From Cristatella mucedo (lineage: Eukaryota; Bryozoa; Phylactolaemata; Cristatellidae): a stretch of DNA of 64,000 nt. The DNA lies in the NCBI GenBank assembly GCA_009760855.2, contig WPIO01000033.1:1016001-1080000 (forward strand), read 5' to 3'. Shown piece after piece: positions 12,381-25,260 of this stretch; position 1 is the first letter of the stretch, and each line of letters begins with the position of its first letter. The notes beneath the pieces were generated by a model, which did not search any database, was not told the origin of the DNA, and saw only the letters and a program-made list of their open reading frames with translations. The position numbers and the translations under genes were made by a program.

Positions 12381-13650
12381 AGCAGCTCACTGCCTGTGGA
12401 CTCATTTTGCTGAGTCATAGTTCTGTCACGGAAGACACCACTGCGCCATTTTGCCACGTGACGGAAGTGTGCCATCTTGCCACCAGTGCACCATCTTGTG
12501 GTGTGACTATCTCACTTTAATTAGTAGATATACAAATGAGGCTGTTAAATGAAGTTATACTATTTTTTTAAAGAAATGAAGGGGTGTCACTACAAAGAAG
12601 GGAGCAGAGCCATGCCTTATTTTTACCTAGCCTGTTTGCAGTGGCTGTAGCATCGAATCCTTTCACTCGGCACTCCAAGCACATAGGCTTGTACCTTTTA
12701 AAATTCATAACTCGGCCAATACTGCACGGATCAATGTGAAATTTGAAATATTAGTTTAACTCTACTTGTACAACATAGGCTAGTACCAAATTCCGAATTG
12801 TTGGATAGATTTTGCTTGCCTCTGCATTCTGTGCCTGTTGAAGACGGTTAAGACATTTGTTGGTTTGGCACCAGAGCAACTCATGTAACCTACACAATGC
12901 ATTGCTTTTCGTAGAAGTAAATGTGCTGTTGTACTCTTTCTTCTACGTGGATGCAGCCACGATTAAGCCAAGTAGAGGGAGGAATCATAATCTTTTCCGA
13001 TGGAGCCTATCCTAGGAAGGTGAACTGTTCTTTGGTTGAGTGGCACAGCTGCCAGCCACTCTCCCCCACCAGCCACCCTCGGCCCAAGCAGTGTCTCGGC
13101 TTGCTGGCTTCCCTCTGCCAGCTTTCTTAAGCCCACTCGATGCTAGCTCCTTCTCTATCCTGATTAAGGTCGATCGTTTCTTGTATTTCGTGCACCAGCT
13201 TTTGGTGTCCCACTTGGTAGCTAGTTTTACAGTGACACGGCTGTGAGACTGCGCACCGGGTAGCCGTATCTGCCCACTGCTCACCGTCCAGAGTTTCAAC
13301 TGCACCTCGAGTGCCCGGAAATAGCTGTCGGCAAGAATTGAAGTGGCTGCCGCCCAGTGCTGCCCAGTTTCATTTCGGCTGTAGCCATACGGTTGGTGCC
13401 TGCGACGGCTGTGACCTACTTACTGCTGACCGTGGGTTACAGTCAAGCTCGACATTCCTGGGCTCCATTAGGCCTAAGCATGTGATTAGCCCGGCAGGCT
13501 GAGCCCAACAGCCGAGCAGGGGGTGCCTTCAGCAGCCCCACTGCTTGTGGGCTCTATTTCCCCCACACGTAGACTAGGCAAATGAAAGCCAGCACATCGT
13601 GCAAACAACAGTCAGGACTGGCTTTTGTTTGTTAGCGAAAGGTGCCGACA

Positions 13651-13653
<3 letters not shown>

Positions 13654-13711
<58 letters not shown>
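13654..13711. repeat. (TG)29 microsatellite
   Basis: Uninterrupted TG dinucleotides. Confidence 0.97.
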
Positions 13712-13714
<3 letters not shown>

Positions 13715-14058
13715 CCATGCCGTCCGAAAGCTTCCATTCGGAATCCAAAAGAGAAATGTCCGGAGGCTAGCCGGTGCTTGCATGGTGGTCCCCTTGAAGT
13801 TCTCGGCAGCCAGTAATTATTGTGAATGGACCCATTTACCTAATTGCTTCTAATATCGTGTCTTTGCCACAGCATGGCTGAACCCAGCTGCTTGACTTTG
13901 GATGGGATGGAAGCCTGCCAGCCTGTTGCTGGTTCGGAATACAGGAGCTGCTCCTTCTGCTGCTGCATGTATGACGTTTGTGTGCAGCTTGCCCACGGGC
14001 TGGGCTGAGCCGGCCACTAGGAGGCTTCGTCTGTAGCTAGCTGCAGGGCTGATTGACT

Positions 14059-14133
14059 CTGCTGCTGCTGCTGGTGGTTCTGCTGCTGCTGGTTCTGCTG
14101 CTGCTGGTTCTGCTGCTGCTGCTGCTGCTGCTG
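14059..14133. repeat. Interrupted (CTG)n triplet repeat
   Basis: CTG blocks interrupted by CTGGTT units: several sets of three or four CTG, then eight CTG and CTA. No open gene is recognised around it. Confidence 0.9.
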
Positions 14134-17100
14134 CTACGTTGGCTTCTCTGACCAGGTTTTATGAGGTCAGGCTGAAAGGACCATGCTTAGCTATGGGTAC
14201 CGGAGCAAAGCAGCACACCACTAGAATAGCTGGGAAGGTCTCTGGTAGCAGTATGTAGTCATGCGGCCGTGACATGAGCACCGATAATTAAAGCCATTGT
14301 TAAGTGTGCCTTAGTAATACGAATACTTATAGATCACCTTAAGAAAATTAAATCTTTTTCTTAAGAAAATTAAATCTTCTTGCACCTTTCTTTATATATT
14401 CTGGAAAGATGGACGTTCAATGCGCTGCCGAGCAGCAAGCCAAGCCGCCAGCTCTTTCGGTTACAGCATATGTAATGTGCCCATAAAGAGATTTAATTCT
14501 TCTAGGGCCTAAGAAATTGTTATTATTATTGTCATTATACTCACGAGCTTGCATATACCAGCTCCGTAACAAAAGTCTTTACCGTGGAACACAGCTTTCA
14601 TATCGATTGTAGGACCTTACTGCCACGTGACTAAATACTGGGTGAAGTAGTGCCCTCCAAGCATGACCAGCCAATCAAAGAAGCAGCACTGTCTCTGACA
14701 GGCCGGCAAAAGCAGGCACGACACCCACCGCCGTGGCCCACACCTCAGTGCCGATCACAAACAGTGGAAGACCGATCGAAAGCTGTTCAGATCGGATCGT
14801 GACTCGGGTCACGGTCAGGCACACTCCCAGCCTATAGAAGACTTCGTTCAGGCTTAACCGACCGAGTGTCCGGCAGCAGTTTTTCCCTTTGCTCCCACAA
14901 GCTGCATGCCGAGGCAAGGAAGGGGTGGTCATAGCCAATATCAAACTGCAAATGAGAGCAAGAGTTGATCCTCAAATTAGAGCGCCACACTGCCTCTCTC
15001 AGGGTGCCTGTGTTCTGCCCCCTTCTGCCTCTGGCTTCCTCGGTCCCGAGGCTGTGCCTGCCTGGGCTTGTGGTTGCCCTGCTTCTCCCACTGTGAGACC
15101 TGCTGCCGTTAAGCTGCCTGTGGCCAGCAGCCAGCCGGCTGCCACGCTGGCCCGGCTTAGCAGCCATTGTTCAGGCTGGGTTCCCCTTGTCCGATCTTGT
15201 ACGAGCACTGTCACATCCTGAGTTGTGAACCCAGCCCTTAACCATTTTTCTATCGAACGACGTCCCGAGGCTGTACTTCCAATATTCTGATGGATAGGGT
15301 AATTTGTCATTGCCTTTGGTCTCTCTTTCTTCCCTCCTCCCTGTCTCTTCTCCCCTAACTCCCTCCCTCTCTCTGTCCTCTGTCGCCGGAAATATCATTC
15401 ATTCAAATGGTCATGTGAAGTCGATGGCTCTTGCTGTCCCTCACATGCCTCAGTCCATCTACTCCATGCTGCAGCTGACAACTCGTGAGCACCCACCAAT
15501 GAAGAGCAGCAGCCTGGTGCCGCTGCCCTGCTATGGCCGGCCACCGTGTAAAACAGGACACTGATCCACGCACCGTTGCTGGCACGTACTTCTCGCAGCT
15601 GCTGCTGCTGCTGCTCCTCTCTCCTTGCTGCAGCTGTGGCCATGAATGGCCTTGTGGGTGCGGTTGCTGCTTGCTGGTTCATAGCAAAAACGGCTGCAGC
15701 TAAAGTCTAGCGTTGGATTCTCTCTTGTGAATGGCCCATTTTGGGCCCGTGGGGCAGAACTGAATAGCCACAGAATGCCGTGGGACCAGGGAGCAGCCGG
15801 CTCAATAGAGCAGCCTGCAGGGGTCTTGAATTTCATGTATGAGCAATTAGGCCAGCAATTGGTTGCTCTGCGGCTAAGCAGCTTTGAGAGGGCCATCGTG
15901 CCCGTGCGGTCCAAGTATTCGGCCTGTCACTTCAGGCTACTTTTGGGAGTGTCCGTATGAAGGAAGTGGCATCTCGAGGCAGGTCCATTTAGACTGAGTC
16001 AACACAACACACGACCCATTTGTCGGCAGCCTGAGCTGGGGGCACACTGTAACCCAGGGTGCTTGCCTAGCTGGTGACCGATGCCACGATCGCCTCATAT
16101 TATAGGATAGGTTAGGCAGCCGGCTGAAGCCAGCCTTTGCTGGCTAAGAAATGTCAGGTAAGAAAGCCAGATGGTTGCCTCATGAGCTGTTTGTTGTTCG
16201 CTTGTCTGCGGATGCAGCGACAGTGCATACAGTGCTCTGACAACGAGGTTATCGTGCTTACATTCGGTACCGCACAAGGCATTTTGGCCTACTGTATATG
16301 AAGGGGAGAGCCCATAGACAGTGGTAGACAGCCAAAGCAGAATTGGCTGTGCTTGCTCCAGTTCTGTCAACTCACTAGCGCACGGCATGCCTGCTAGTCT
16401 GTTGGTAACTACGACCCCACACTCGTGCCCTGCTGTAGGGAGAGGGCTGTGTATGTGGGACGTCGGTCGGTCACTCACCACCAATCCATTTCGCCAGTAC
16501 TAGCCGATCGTGCCTCGAGTCCATGGATCTTGTGTGTCCTGCTCATGTGATTGTGCCATGTAAGCGTTGCGTGGGACCCAGCCGTAAATTCTAGCTGGGC
16601 GTCCAGTGCTGGCAATGTTTTCTTTCTATTCAAGTCATCTAGTCGACTCTGGTTTCTAGGTGCAGGTATTGCAAGTAGCAGTTTTTTTTTTAGATCATGG
16701 CCCCTTCAAGCTTGTGGCCTCTTGCGAAACAAGCCTGAGCTTCTCGATCCATTCATCACTCTGAGCTCTGCTAGCCATCGGGCCTCAAGGCTTGGGTCGA
16801 CGATGCTGCCAGTACCGGCTACGAAGTACCAGCACAGTCAGTACAAGCTACAAAAAAAGCTGCGGTCAGTACCGGCTGCTGCCGAGCATGGCATCGAGCG
16901 GGTCTGGTATCAGGCTCAGTGTGATCGAGTTGGGTTAGCCTGCCTGCAGGGCAGTGGGGAGAAGGGCCACTGCCCTGCAGCAGTACCCATACATACCTGC
17001 TCAGGCCGGTCTGGATACCCCATCAATTCTTAAAGATCATGGTGGACAGCTGTTTGCCGATGGGTGGGGCAGCGCTGAGCTCTTGACCCCCGGACCCCCT

Positions 17101-18389
17101 CAGCACTATTTATGAGCTGACAGCAGCCTATGGGCTGATCCATTTCGCCGGCAGCAGGTACCGCCCACTCCTCGGCCTGTGCTGCTATATGCACCGCTGG
17201 CTGTGCTGGCCTGCTGCTGTTCCGACGAACATTCCGGCTGCTATTGCTCCGGCCGGCTCAGCTCACTCAGTGAGTATTAGCGATAGGGCAGCGTAGCTAG
17301 CAGCGTAGCCGCTGACGACGACCCTGCCTGCTGCTCATCGAAGCGCTTGCCTTTGCGTGGCACGATTGTCCTTCCTTGAAGGACTGTCGCTTTCCTTTCA
17401 GGACTGCCAATGCCGGTCAGCAAAGGCTCGAGGCCTCAAGGCTTTGCACTGCAGCCTGGTCCGGCTTTTTCTCGCGGCAACCGCCGGGGCCACAGACCGG
17501 AGCCGCCGGGTAAGGGCGTGCCAGTCGCTTGTTGGCTGCCTGTGCTAGATAAGCCTACTGTGCTAGAGATGCAGACAGACCCGGACAAATCCGCCCATTG
17601 CCTGACTCAGGGGCCTGTAGTTTATGGTTCGCAGTCCTGTCACGGTGAAATTGATTAAGGAACATTTGACAGATTTGTCATCTGGTCGCTGGATCGGTCA
17701 CGGCCTGACTTCAGGCCAATGTTGGTTTAGTCGGTCCCTCTTTGAGTAATTGCATGCACTAGTGACCTGCTGCTGCTTGTTGCTGGCCTGGTGGAGCTAG
17801 CCTGGCATGGTGTAAGTCAGCGTTACCAGGTCCTCAGCCTGCACCTCCTTACTTGCCTTACCTGTTGTATATTGGTTTACAGTGTAGAAATGCTGAAATA
17901 GCAGGAATAAAGCCGAAAACTAATAAAGTAGAAATAAAATAAAGTGGAAAAAAGCTGTGAAACCGTAATGGCTTCCTCTTCGTGAAACCCTTCGTGACTT
18001 CCTCTTAGCCAACTGCAAGCTTCAGGCTAGAGTAGTCGACAGTAGCAGCAAGTTAAAGCTACTCTGGCCGAAAACTTAACTCGTGCACGTGTTTGTATTG
18101 TTTGCAGAGTTGATTGCGCAGGTTATGGAAGAAGCAAAGGATGCTGCTAGGCCGCAGCAATCTCTGTTTAGGCGCCGAGCCATTCCAGCTTGTTGGCCGA
18201 GGTAAGATGCATGAGCCACCTGCAGCTGCTGCTGGTACAACTTGCCTCCGAGATGCGCAACAGCTTTGACATGTTTAAAGTTTCCATCGACTCTACTTAA
18301 GACACAGTCTCAGGAGCAAGACTTGGTAGCAGCCATTGCACCGATATCCTCTCTGTCTTATAGGAGAACGTAGTCAAGGCAGTGCAACT

Positions 18390-18470
18390 TTTGGCATGCC
18401 ATCGCATGTAAAATACCTAGAAGGAGATTAAGTTCTCTTGGAATACAAATGTATTACTAGTATTATTATC
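18390..18470 (+). mobile_element. LINE 3' tail relic
   Basis: CATGTAAAATACCTAGAAGG and AGATTAAGTTCTCTTGG match the LINE tail motif (GCGCCTAGAAAGAGATTGAG), followed by ATTACTAGTATTATTATC in the (TTA)n position. Confidence 0.7.
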
Positions 18471-18727
18471 AGGCATAAAGGATTATCTAACGCCAGGATC
18501 CGAGCTGGCCACCTGGGCTATGAAATGTGCCCCTCACTGCTGGGCTAGGATCCAGCCGTGCTCGTATGCTGTGATTAGTCCCATATGATGCAGTTTTATC
18601 CGGAGTGTGGTTTGAGCTGCAGGCATTCCCCCAAATGACTGGCCATGTGCTTGACATGCAAGCTCTGCCTAAAGCCGACGACTGTCCTAGCACAATCGAC
18701 AATCAGACCTCCGAAGCTCACCGAGCT

Positions 18728-18728
<1 letters not shown>

Positions 18729-18786
<58 letters not shown>
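18729..18786. repeat. (CT)29 microsatellite
   Basis: Uninterrupted CT dinucleotides. Confidence 0.97.
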
Positions 18787-18790
<4 letters not shown>

Positions 18791-19129
18791 GCTAGACATA
18801 GGCGCACTCAGTAGCAGTGACCTACATAGTAGTCACAAGAGTTGCCGGCGTGTCAGTGTGTGCGCGCGAGTGTGCACGTGAGTGGAAGCTAGTTCACGAC
18901 TGCTTAGAGGAATCTTCCATCCGGTCAGCTGGTTGTTTTTTCTATGGAGGCTCCCCCTGCTCATTGGTCTTGGCCTTTAGTGGTTGAATCGGTTTGCCAG
19001 ATCGGCAGATCTGAGGTAGCACATACCCATTCAGTGAATATATTAGCCGTGGGTGAGGCAGCCACTCGGTGGGCCACAGGAATTGAGTATATATATCCTC
19101 TGGTTTTCCTTAGAAACTCGTGCCTGTGG

Positions 19130-19288
19130 CAATTGTAGCCTGCTAACCAAGCTCTGTGCCGATACAGGTAAGCCGGCTAAGCTGACTGGCTGGGCCTCAG
19201 GTATGGGGGCAATTGTAGCCTTCTAACCAAGCTGTGCCGGTACCAGTAAGCCGGCTAAGCTGACTGGCTGGGCCTCTGGTATGGGGGG
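19130..19288. repeat. Tandem duplication of an 80-bp unit
   Basis: 19130-19209 and 19210-19288 are nearly the same (CAATTGTAGCC, CTAACCAAGCT, AAGCCGGCTAAGCTGACTGG, CTGGGCCTC, GGTATGGGGG), with a few substitutions and a small indel. This looks like a recent local duplication. Confidence 0.9.
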
Positions 19289-20179
19289 GGAGAGATTGCT
19301 TAAACACCTGTCGGTAGCCAATGCCATATGACTTTATCGGTACTGAAATAGCTTGCCTCCGAGCCTTACCACCGAGTGCTGCAACCGTTTTTATATTGCC
19401 ATCTAAGGCCACACCGATGTATTTTGGGACTCTCCGGGATGCAGATCGTATGCCACCGTTCTGCATTCACAATTCACTGGAAAATACTGTGCGTTTACAG
19501 TCAGTCGTGTGATCTGCAGGATCTGCCCTCCATGAGCCTGCCCTCCGTGAGGCAAGTTGGAGGTCCTGTGCCCGCCCATTCAAGACTGGCTTTGAGATCC
19601 CCGTGACTTACTTTGTGTACATGGGACAGGTGACTGTTGCCAATGCCGTGGAAAAAGCATGCTTTCCAAATCTTTATTTTTCTCGTTGCCTTCAGGGTCC
19701 ATTGCTCTGGTTCGCCTCCAGAAAACTTCGACCTCATCAGTATCCCTTCACTTATTGACGTATGTATTAATAACTTCTTTTGGCAGAGAATATTGCCCCC
19801 TCCCACAGTCGCGTTTGACCTTATCTTGAGGACCATCCACCGTGTTTGTTTAGGCATCCGTTAATGACTCAGGCTGGGTGTTCCTTACGACTCAGCCTGC
19901 AATCTCTGGTTATGTAAAAAAAAATACTGAGGCGATTAGCATCGGACAATTTCGGCACTTATCCACTTTTCTAGTTGTAACACAGCAAGTCTGCATGAGA
20001 AAGTTCTTCGAACCCCCACTCTCGTTTGTCGAACGATTTAGCAACATGCACAACCACGAAGTCGATACGTAGGGCTGTTTAACAGAATTGATACATTAGT
20101 ACGATTACCTTGTGGTCTGACTCAGCAATCAATATACCACGTTAAATAAGCAATGCTTCTCTTTTTTAGTTTTAAAATA
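19289..20179. other. No gene recognised
   Basis: Short frames only. The minus frame of 118 codons at 19857-19501 has no known motif. Confidence 0.5.
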
Positions 20180-20607
20180 CAGTCGTCCCACGTTTATCGC
20201 GGTTATTCAGTTCCAGACTCTACCTCGAAAAGTGAATTTCCGCGAAGTAGGATTCTATTTATAACCATAATATTTTCGTAGTTGGAGCCTTGAAAACCGG
20301 TTCGCGACCCTCTAAATATCTTTTGGCACTATTTGAGCCCTCTGGATATGAATTAACACCATAATAGTCACCATACACTTGTATTTACCAATATATTAGA
20401 CAGAATGAGAGGAAACGAGACATGAGACGTAGGTATATTAATTTTACTTTTTACTGTAATACAGGGGTGTATAATTGACCCAGACAACCAAGAGCCGCTG
20501 TATCATTTTCACTATCGGGATCAACTCTTAAATGAATGTCTGTATTTGAAAAACCGCGATAGAATGAAGCTTAGAAAATCGAAGCGCGAAGTGGTAAGGG
20601 GCGACTG
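20180..20607. mobile_element. pogo/Tigger-like MITE with TA target duplication
   Basis: The left end CAGTCGTCCCACGTTTATCG and the reverse complement of the right end, CAGTCGCCCCTTACCACTTCG, are imperfect terminal inverted repeats. TA flanks both sides (20178-20179, 20608-20609). Subterminal CCGCGAAGTAGG and AACCGCGATAG blocks also form inverted pairs. The length of 428 bp without an open frame marks a non-autonomous element. Assignment to pogo/Tigger is from end sequence and TA preference. Confidence 0.8.
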
Positions 20608-21239
20608 TATTTAAAATATGCATTCGCTTTAATCTTTGTCGTGCGATGTTTAATGGTTGTTTCTTAAGTTAGTAACTTACGTGCCTCCCTTGAGATGATT
20701 ATGTGGTCGAAACGTCGGTCATTGAAACACCAATGATCGAAATATGCAGGATCAAAGTGTCCTGTTTCAGCTTCTGCTGTGTTTGCTGAGGTGTTTTTTG
20801 TGACTCGGTGCAACTTCTGTTTAAGTTATAAATATAGCTATCACAAGCGATCCAGTCATCTTGATGAAAATGCGTGACCAAAACATTCATTCATTTCATC
20901 GACCGATTGATGTATAGCCATAAAGGAAATCAAGCAAGCTTTGAACCACCTGTTGAGAGAGATGAGAAACTGGATTATTTTTTTCATTTGATGCTATAGG
21001 CAAATGTGCTTCCTGCATGGGGTCCTAAGCAAAACTCGTCTTTTTAGCATTAGTTGCTGCATGGCTAATGAAGCCTAGAGCTGCCGGGGTAGTAGGCAAA
21101 CCACTGCTGCAGGTCAGCTAGCTGGCCCATAAGATTATTTTAGCTGGGGTATATATTGTACATATTTTTATCAGATCAAGGTTATGTTCCCACGGAATTC
21201 AAAGTATCACCCTGCTTGCAGTAGTCAATAAGGATTTTT

Positions 21240-21302
21240 GTGGACTCGAACCCACGACCCTGAATGAGTCGTGAAGTGCTCTCATCTTACCTCGGGGCTA
21301 AT
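21240..21302 (-). mobile_element. tRNA-like SINE fragment
   Basis: The minus strand has a box A-like TAGCCCCGAGGTAAG (21300-21286) and an exact box B GGGTTCGAGTCC (21253-21242), separated as in a tRNA. It has no good acceptor stem, so it is read as SINE-derived, not a tRNA gene. Confidence 0.55.
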
Positions 21303-21588
21303 GTGTTCACATGCGGAATTACCGAAAGTAGCTCTGCTGTGCCGGCAAATCGCCCAGATCGGCTCTAGGTAGCTTCCGGAATTCACATATCTGGCAGGCA
21401 TGCCGTGAAGTGCATTTGTGCAACTGTTTTCCCTTCCGACGATCTATCGAAGGGATCTCGTGGTCACTCCCTTGCTTAAAAATTAGCTTTTACTACCTTT
21501 CGGGAAGCAGATGCAGGTTACAGTGCACAGCATGGTTATGTCAAGCTGTGCGGTTCGTCTCTTTCGTTGCAACCCACCAGGCGTTCTG

Positions 21589-21613
21589 CCCCCCTCCCCC
21601 CCCCCCCCCCCCC
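21589..21613. repeat. Poly-C tract (C18, one T upstream)
   Basis: C6-T-C18. It lies within a 220-codon open frame (21410-22072) that shows no known domain and in which it would encode poly-Pro. Confidence 0.9.
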
Positions 21614-23324
21614 GTTGGACAGGAAATGGAAGAGCTAGCCAAACAAAGAGCCGAGCTGCTGGCGTTCACTAAGGCTTGCACCAACCTGCTACCGTCCTCG
21701 GCTGTAGCCTGTACCTCGGAGCATCTGTTAAACAACGGTTGGCAGTCCTCCCGTGAGTGGCACGGGCCCATTGCCATGCAAATGACGTCGTTGCATGGCG
21801 ATGTGACATGTGGGCAGGGTGACATGACGCACATAAAATCTGCTCATCGATTGGCACAGGTGCCGGCTATGTTCGCAATTGGCAAAGCTGCTTCTCGGAG
21901 GCAGTGCTTCACTTCTATCTGGAAAAGAGTGCAGCCGGTCGTGGGAGGTGCCTCACTTGGTCATGCCAAAGCCGCTAGGCTGTTAGCCAGCTGGCCTCGA
22001 GCTGTGTGTATTGCAATGGCGATGCCTGCTCCATCAGTCCAGCACTGTCGGACATGCGTGTCTTTAGCGTGAGTGTCTTTAGTTGAGTTACCTAGTGAGC
22101 CATCACGGCTCAGTCTTTAGTTGAATTGTGCACTGTTGCTCTTGCGCCCGTGAGTCTTATAACACATGGGCTCGGGTGAGGAGAGGTGAGGTGCTGGCAC
22201 TTTTCGACCCAGCTGGTCATCTTGGCTTAGAGTGCTGATGCAGGCAATCCTTCATCTCACTGCAAGTTGGTGGTGTGATAGTCACTGGTTCTCTTGTGGA
22301 TCTATATCAATGAAGCTGTCGAAACAGCCGACCGTTTGGTTTTACGCACATACAGGACACCGAAAGTTGGCCTCCCACCTCGATGAGTGGACAACGTGTG
22401 CAGGTCGAGATTTCCGTTAGAGGTACATACTAGTTTGTGACAGCTTTGCAGGAGTGGCATCTTGCCCGAAGTGTACTCACAGCTGGCTTCGAGGACTCTT
22501 CGGGCGAGACGTCGGTGGGGGTGAGTTGCCGGCATTCCTAGAACCTCCTAGAAGCAGACCATTGTATTAAGCAGTGCAGCAGCAACTGGGAGAGACGCAG
22601 ATGCCTCGGCTATGGCGTCCGTACAGAGCTCGTCATACATGCCCGGCTCAGACGGCAAGGGACTATTGCATCAGCAGCGCCCAGCATCGGCTACCGCGTG
22701 TTGGGGACTGAGCTCACATAAGTGAGACCTTTAAGTACTGGAGATACATAGTTTTGTGTAAACCCGATATGAGCTATAATGCTCCTCGCGGGTTCCAACG
22801 CAAAAAATGAAAACTTTTCAATTTAGACCGAGCACGAAATCACTATTCTTATCAGTTTCCCGGGAGTCCTTCTACTTGCTGTTCCTTACAGGCATCTCAA
22901 GGCCACCACTCGGAGCAGACATGACACCTACTGCCAAAAGCTGGCCCTGCAGAGGCTGAAGGGTCACCCCCACAGTCGGCACACGTCCTGTCCACCTCTG
23001 CTGAGGCAATGAAATGGGTGGAGTAAGGGCGTCTGCCCACCGGCCTCCGCCCTGGGTTATGTCTCTAGTTTCGCACATTTTGTGAATGTGTTTCCCCACT
23101 GATGGGCATTTTCACAATGACAGGTCAGGCAGCTCTTTATGTGTCAGCAATGCCCTGGCCAGATCGAGCTCAAGTCGCTGGGCTCGCCAGAGCTGCCCGA
23201 GCGAGGTCCTTATCGAAACGTCAGAATGCCAGCTTTGCTAAGCTGGTGACAATCGTCCACCAGGTTGTCGTTCGTTCGAGGCTCAGCTGAAAACTTTCGC
23301 TGCCTATGCGAAATGACACTGAAC

Positions 23325-25130
23325 CTGGTAATAATAACACTACAGTGCCCTCAGAGAATTCATTTTGCTAGGCGCTTTACATTTGCTGCAAAGGAAACAT
23401 GATTGAATGGTTAGTAGTTGCATGCTCAATCAACAAGAATAACATGGTTAGGGGTGACATGCACAGGGTCAGTATGCAAGTTTCGTTAGTAGCAGCTCCA
23501 CAGTGTCAGCACGAATAAGCACATGAAGGACGAATCACAGGGACCCACTAAATACTGTAATAGATATGTCTTTTTAATTTCTTTTTAAATGTGGTCAAGT
23601 CAAGGGGCTTTCGTGACGGAAGTCGGGAGGGAGTTCCAGGTTTTGGGAGCATACGAACTAAATGCACGGTCTCCAAAAGATTTGAGGTTTGTACTGGGTA
23701 TTGGTAAACTGTTGGATTCCGAAAAGCAGGTGGTACGATGCTTGGCCTGGTAGGGGGAGTATATCTGAGAGATAGTCTGGAGCCAAAGAATGAAATGACC
23801 TACAAGTGAGTGACAAAACCTTGAAGTCAATCTGTTGCTTGACTGGTAGCCAGTGCAGGTCATGAGAAGTGGTGTGATGATGCAACTGCGCCGCTCACGA
23901 CAGACAAACCTAGCTGCAGAGTTTTGCACCATCTGTAAGCGCTTGATTGCACAGGCACTTACACCAGCTAGATTATCATAGGGATCGCTAGGTAAGGAGC
24001 TAACCTGGGAGCGGTTAACGAGATAGTTGATAGTTGATCGTCGGCAGCAGCATTTTTGGATCATGCATCTGTGATTCAACCTTTGCTAGGACCAATTGAT
24101 ATGATCTACAGTAGCCATCGTATGCTTGTTGATGAAGAGTCAGTCCTGATCTTTTTTATTCTTTCTCAAGCTCAGTTGACCCGGCTAGTTTAATGTCAAC
24201 GTGCTGTTGTCAGACGTGTTGTCAACGTGCTGTTGTTGTGCTGAAGTCAGTAAACCAGAGGCCGTCTGGGCGAAGGCGCACAGTGCACATAGTCTGAACT
24301 GCAAGCTCGTCAAGCATGTCTGCTGGTGTCGTGTTGTAGCAATCTATCTGTAATGATTGGTCGAAATGGGGATTGAGCAGAGGAGGCGAAGCAGATATAC
24401 TTACACGGACAGCTTTTATGTCCAGGGTCTTGAGGCTTTGCATTCACGTGTGATTTTAGGTGAGGAGTGCACACATCGTAGACTAAATGGGATCTGCATG
24501 TAGTTAGATAAACAGAATGTGGTAATAATAGGTGATGATAGCATGCAGTTGTAGGAGACAATGTGGGTAGGATGTATCACTATTGGTGTGAGTAGGGTCA
24601 TGCCCATGAGCCACAAGAGACAATGAGTCAGTCAGTGCATGAAATTCGTTGCTGAAAGAGTCAGGTAAGTTATCAAAATGAATGTTGAAATCACCCATAG
24701 CAAGGAAGGATCGATTTCTTGAGAAAAGTATCGAAATGAGATCAGAGAAATCTGAGATAAGAATTTGGTACCTGGATGACGATAGGCTACTGCCACCATT
24801 GGTAGGCTTGTTGTCGAGTGAACTCAAAGCAATGGATTAAAAAGACTTTTTCGAGGGACTGCAAACGGCTTGAAATTAAAGATCGTGCATATAATATTAG
24901 CAACTGCATCCAGTTTTGATTGATCTAGGGGTGTGAAAGAAGGAGAAGCCTGTCAGGGTTGCATCGTTAATGGTCGAGCATTTTACCAATTGTAGCCAGG
25001 TTTCGGTCAGAGCCAGCATGTCGAGGCCTTTTTCGGAAACGGTCACTTATTAATTGGGGTTTATTGCACATTGAGCCAGACAATTCCAACGACGAGCATC
25101 AAGTTGGGGCCGTCGGAGTTATAGTAGGCC
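23325..25130 (-). mobile_element. LINE with endonuclease joined to 3' end (RT deleted)
   Basis: From the right on the minus strand: LALTETWLQ and INDATLTGFSFFHTPRS (about 24920-25030), then AMGDFNIHFDNLPDSFSNEF and HALTDSLSL (about 24600-24705), all typical of the APE-type endonuclease; then the EN C-terminal part to ~24200. Left of ~24080 it resumes at the RT C-terminal region: VQNSAARFVCRERRSC (about 23890-23935), KSFGDRAFSSYAPKTWNSLP, then the 3'UTR and tail stem-loop near 23345. The YADD region is absent. Stops and shifts occur throughout. Confidence 0.85.
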
Positions 25131-25237
25131 TGATGATCATTAAGTTGGAGAGATTCACAGCAGCGTTGGAGGGAGGCCGAGCTGAGTGATTCAAGACTAT
25201 GCTAGGAATACTAAACGAGCAGATTCTCAGCTCGCAG

Positions 25238-25260
25238 CCCCCCCCCCCCCCCCCCCCCCC
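25238..25260. repeat. C23 homopolymer
   Basis: Longest C run in the window, close to the 5' side of the minus-strand LINE. Confidence 0.95.

Larger units (their letters stand above)
12381..18389. other. No gene recognised apart from listed simple repeats
   Basis: Fairly GC-rich and CTG/CAG-rich. Open frames of up to 160 codons (16551-17033) and 127 codons (15914-15531, minus) show no recognisable domain, biased composition and no supporting splice structure. A host exon could be hidden here, but I cannot point to one. Confidence 0.45.
20608..23324. other. No gene recognised apart from the SINE fragment and poly-C
   Basis: A plus frame of 220 codons (21410-22072) is interrupted by poly-C-encoded Pro and has no domain. 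CGAAACGTCGGTC at 20707-20719 resembles a phrase often found in invertebrate retroelement ends. The rest is unassigned. Confidence 0.45.

Noticed and set aside
14059-14133. Polyglutamine or polyalanine coding repeat
   Set aside because: No gene model can be built around the CTG run; treated as a simple repeat.
16551-17033. 160-codon plus-strand frame
   Set aside because: Composition is not protein-like, no motif, no splice context.
21410-22072. 220-codon plus-strand frame, among the longest in the window
   Set aside because: No domain, passes through a poly-C run giving poly-Pro, overlapped by minus frames; no sign of coding constraint.
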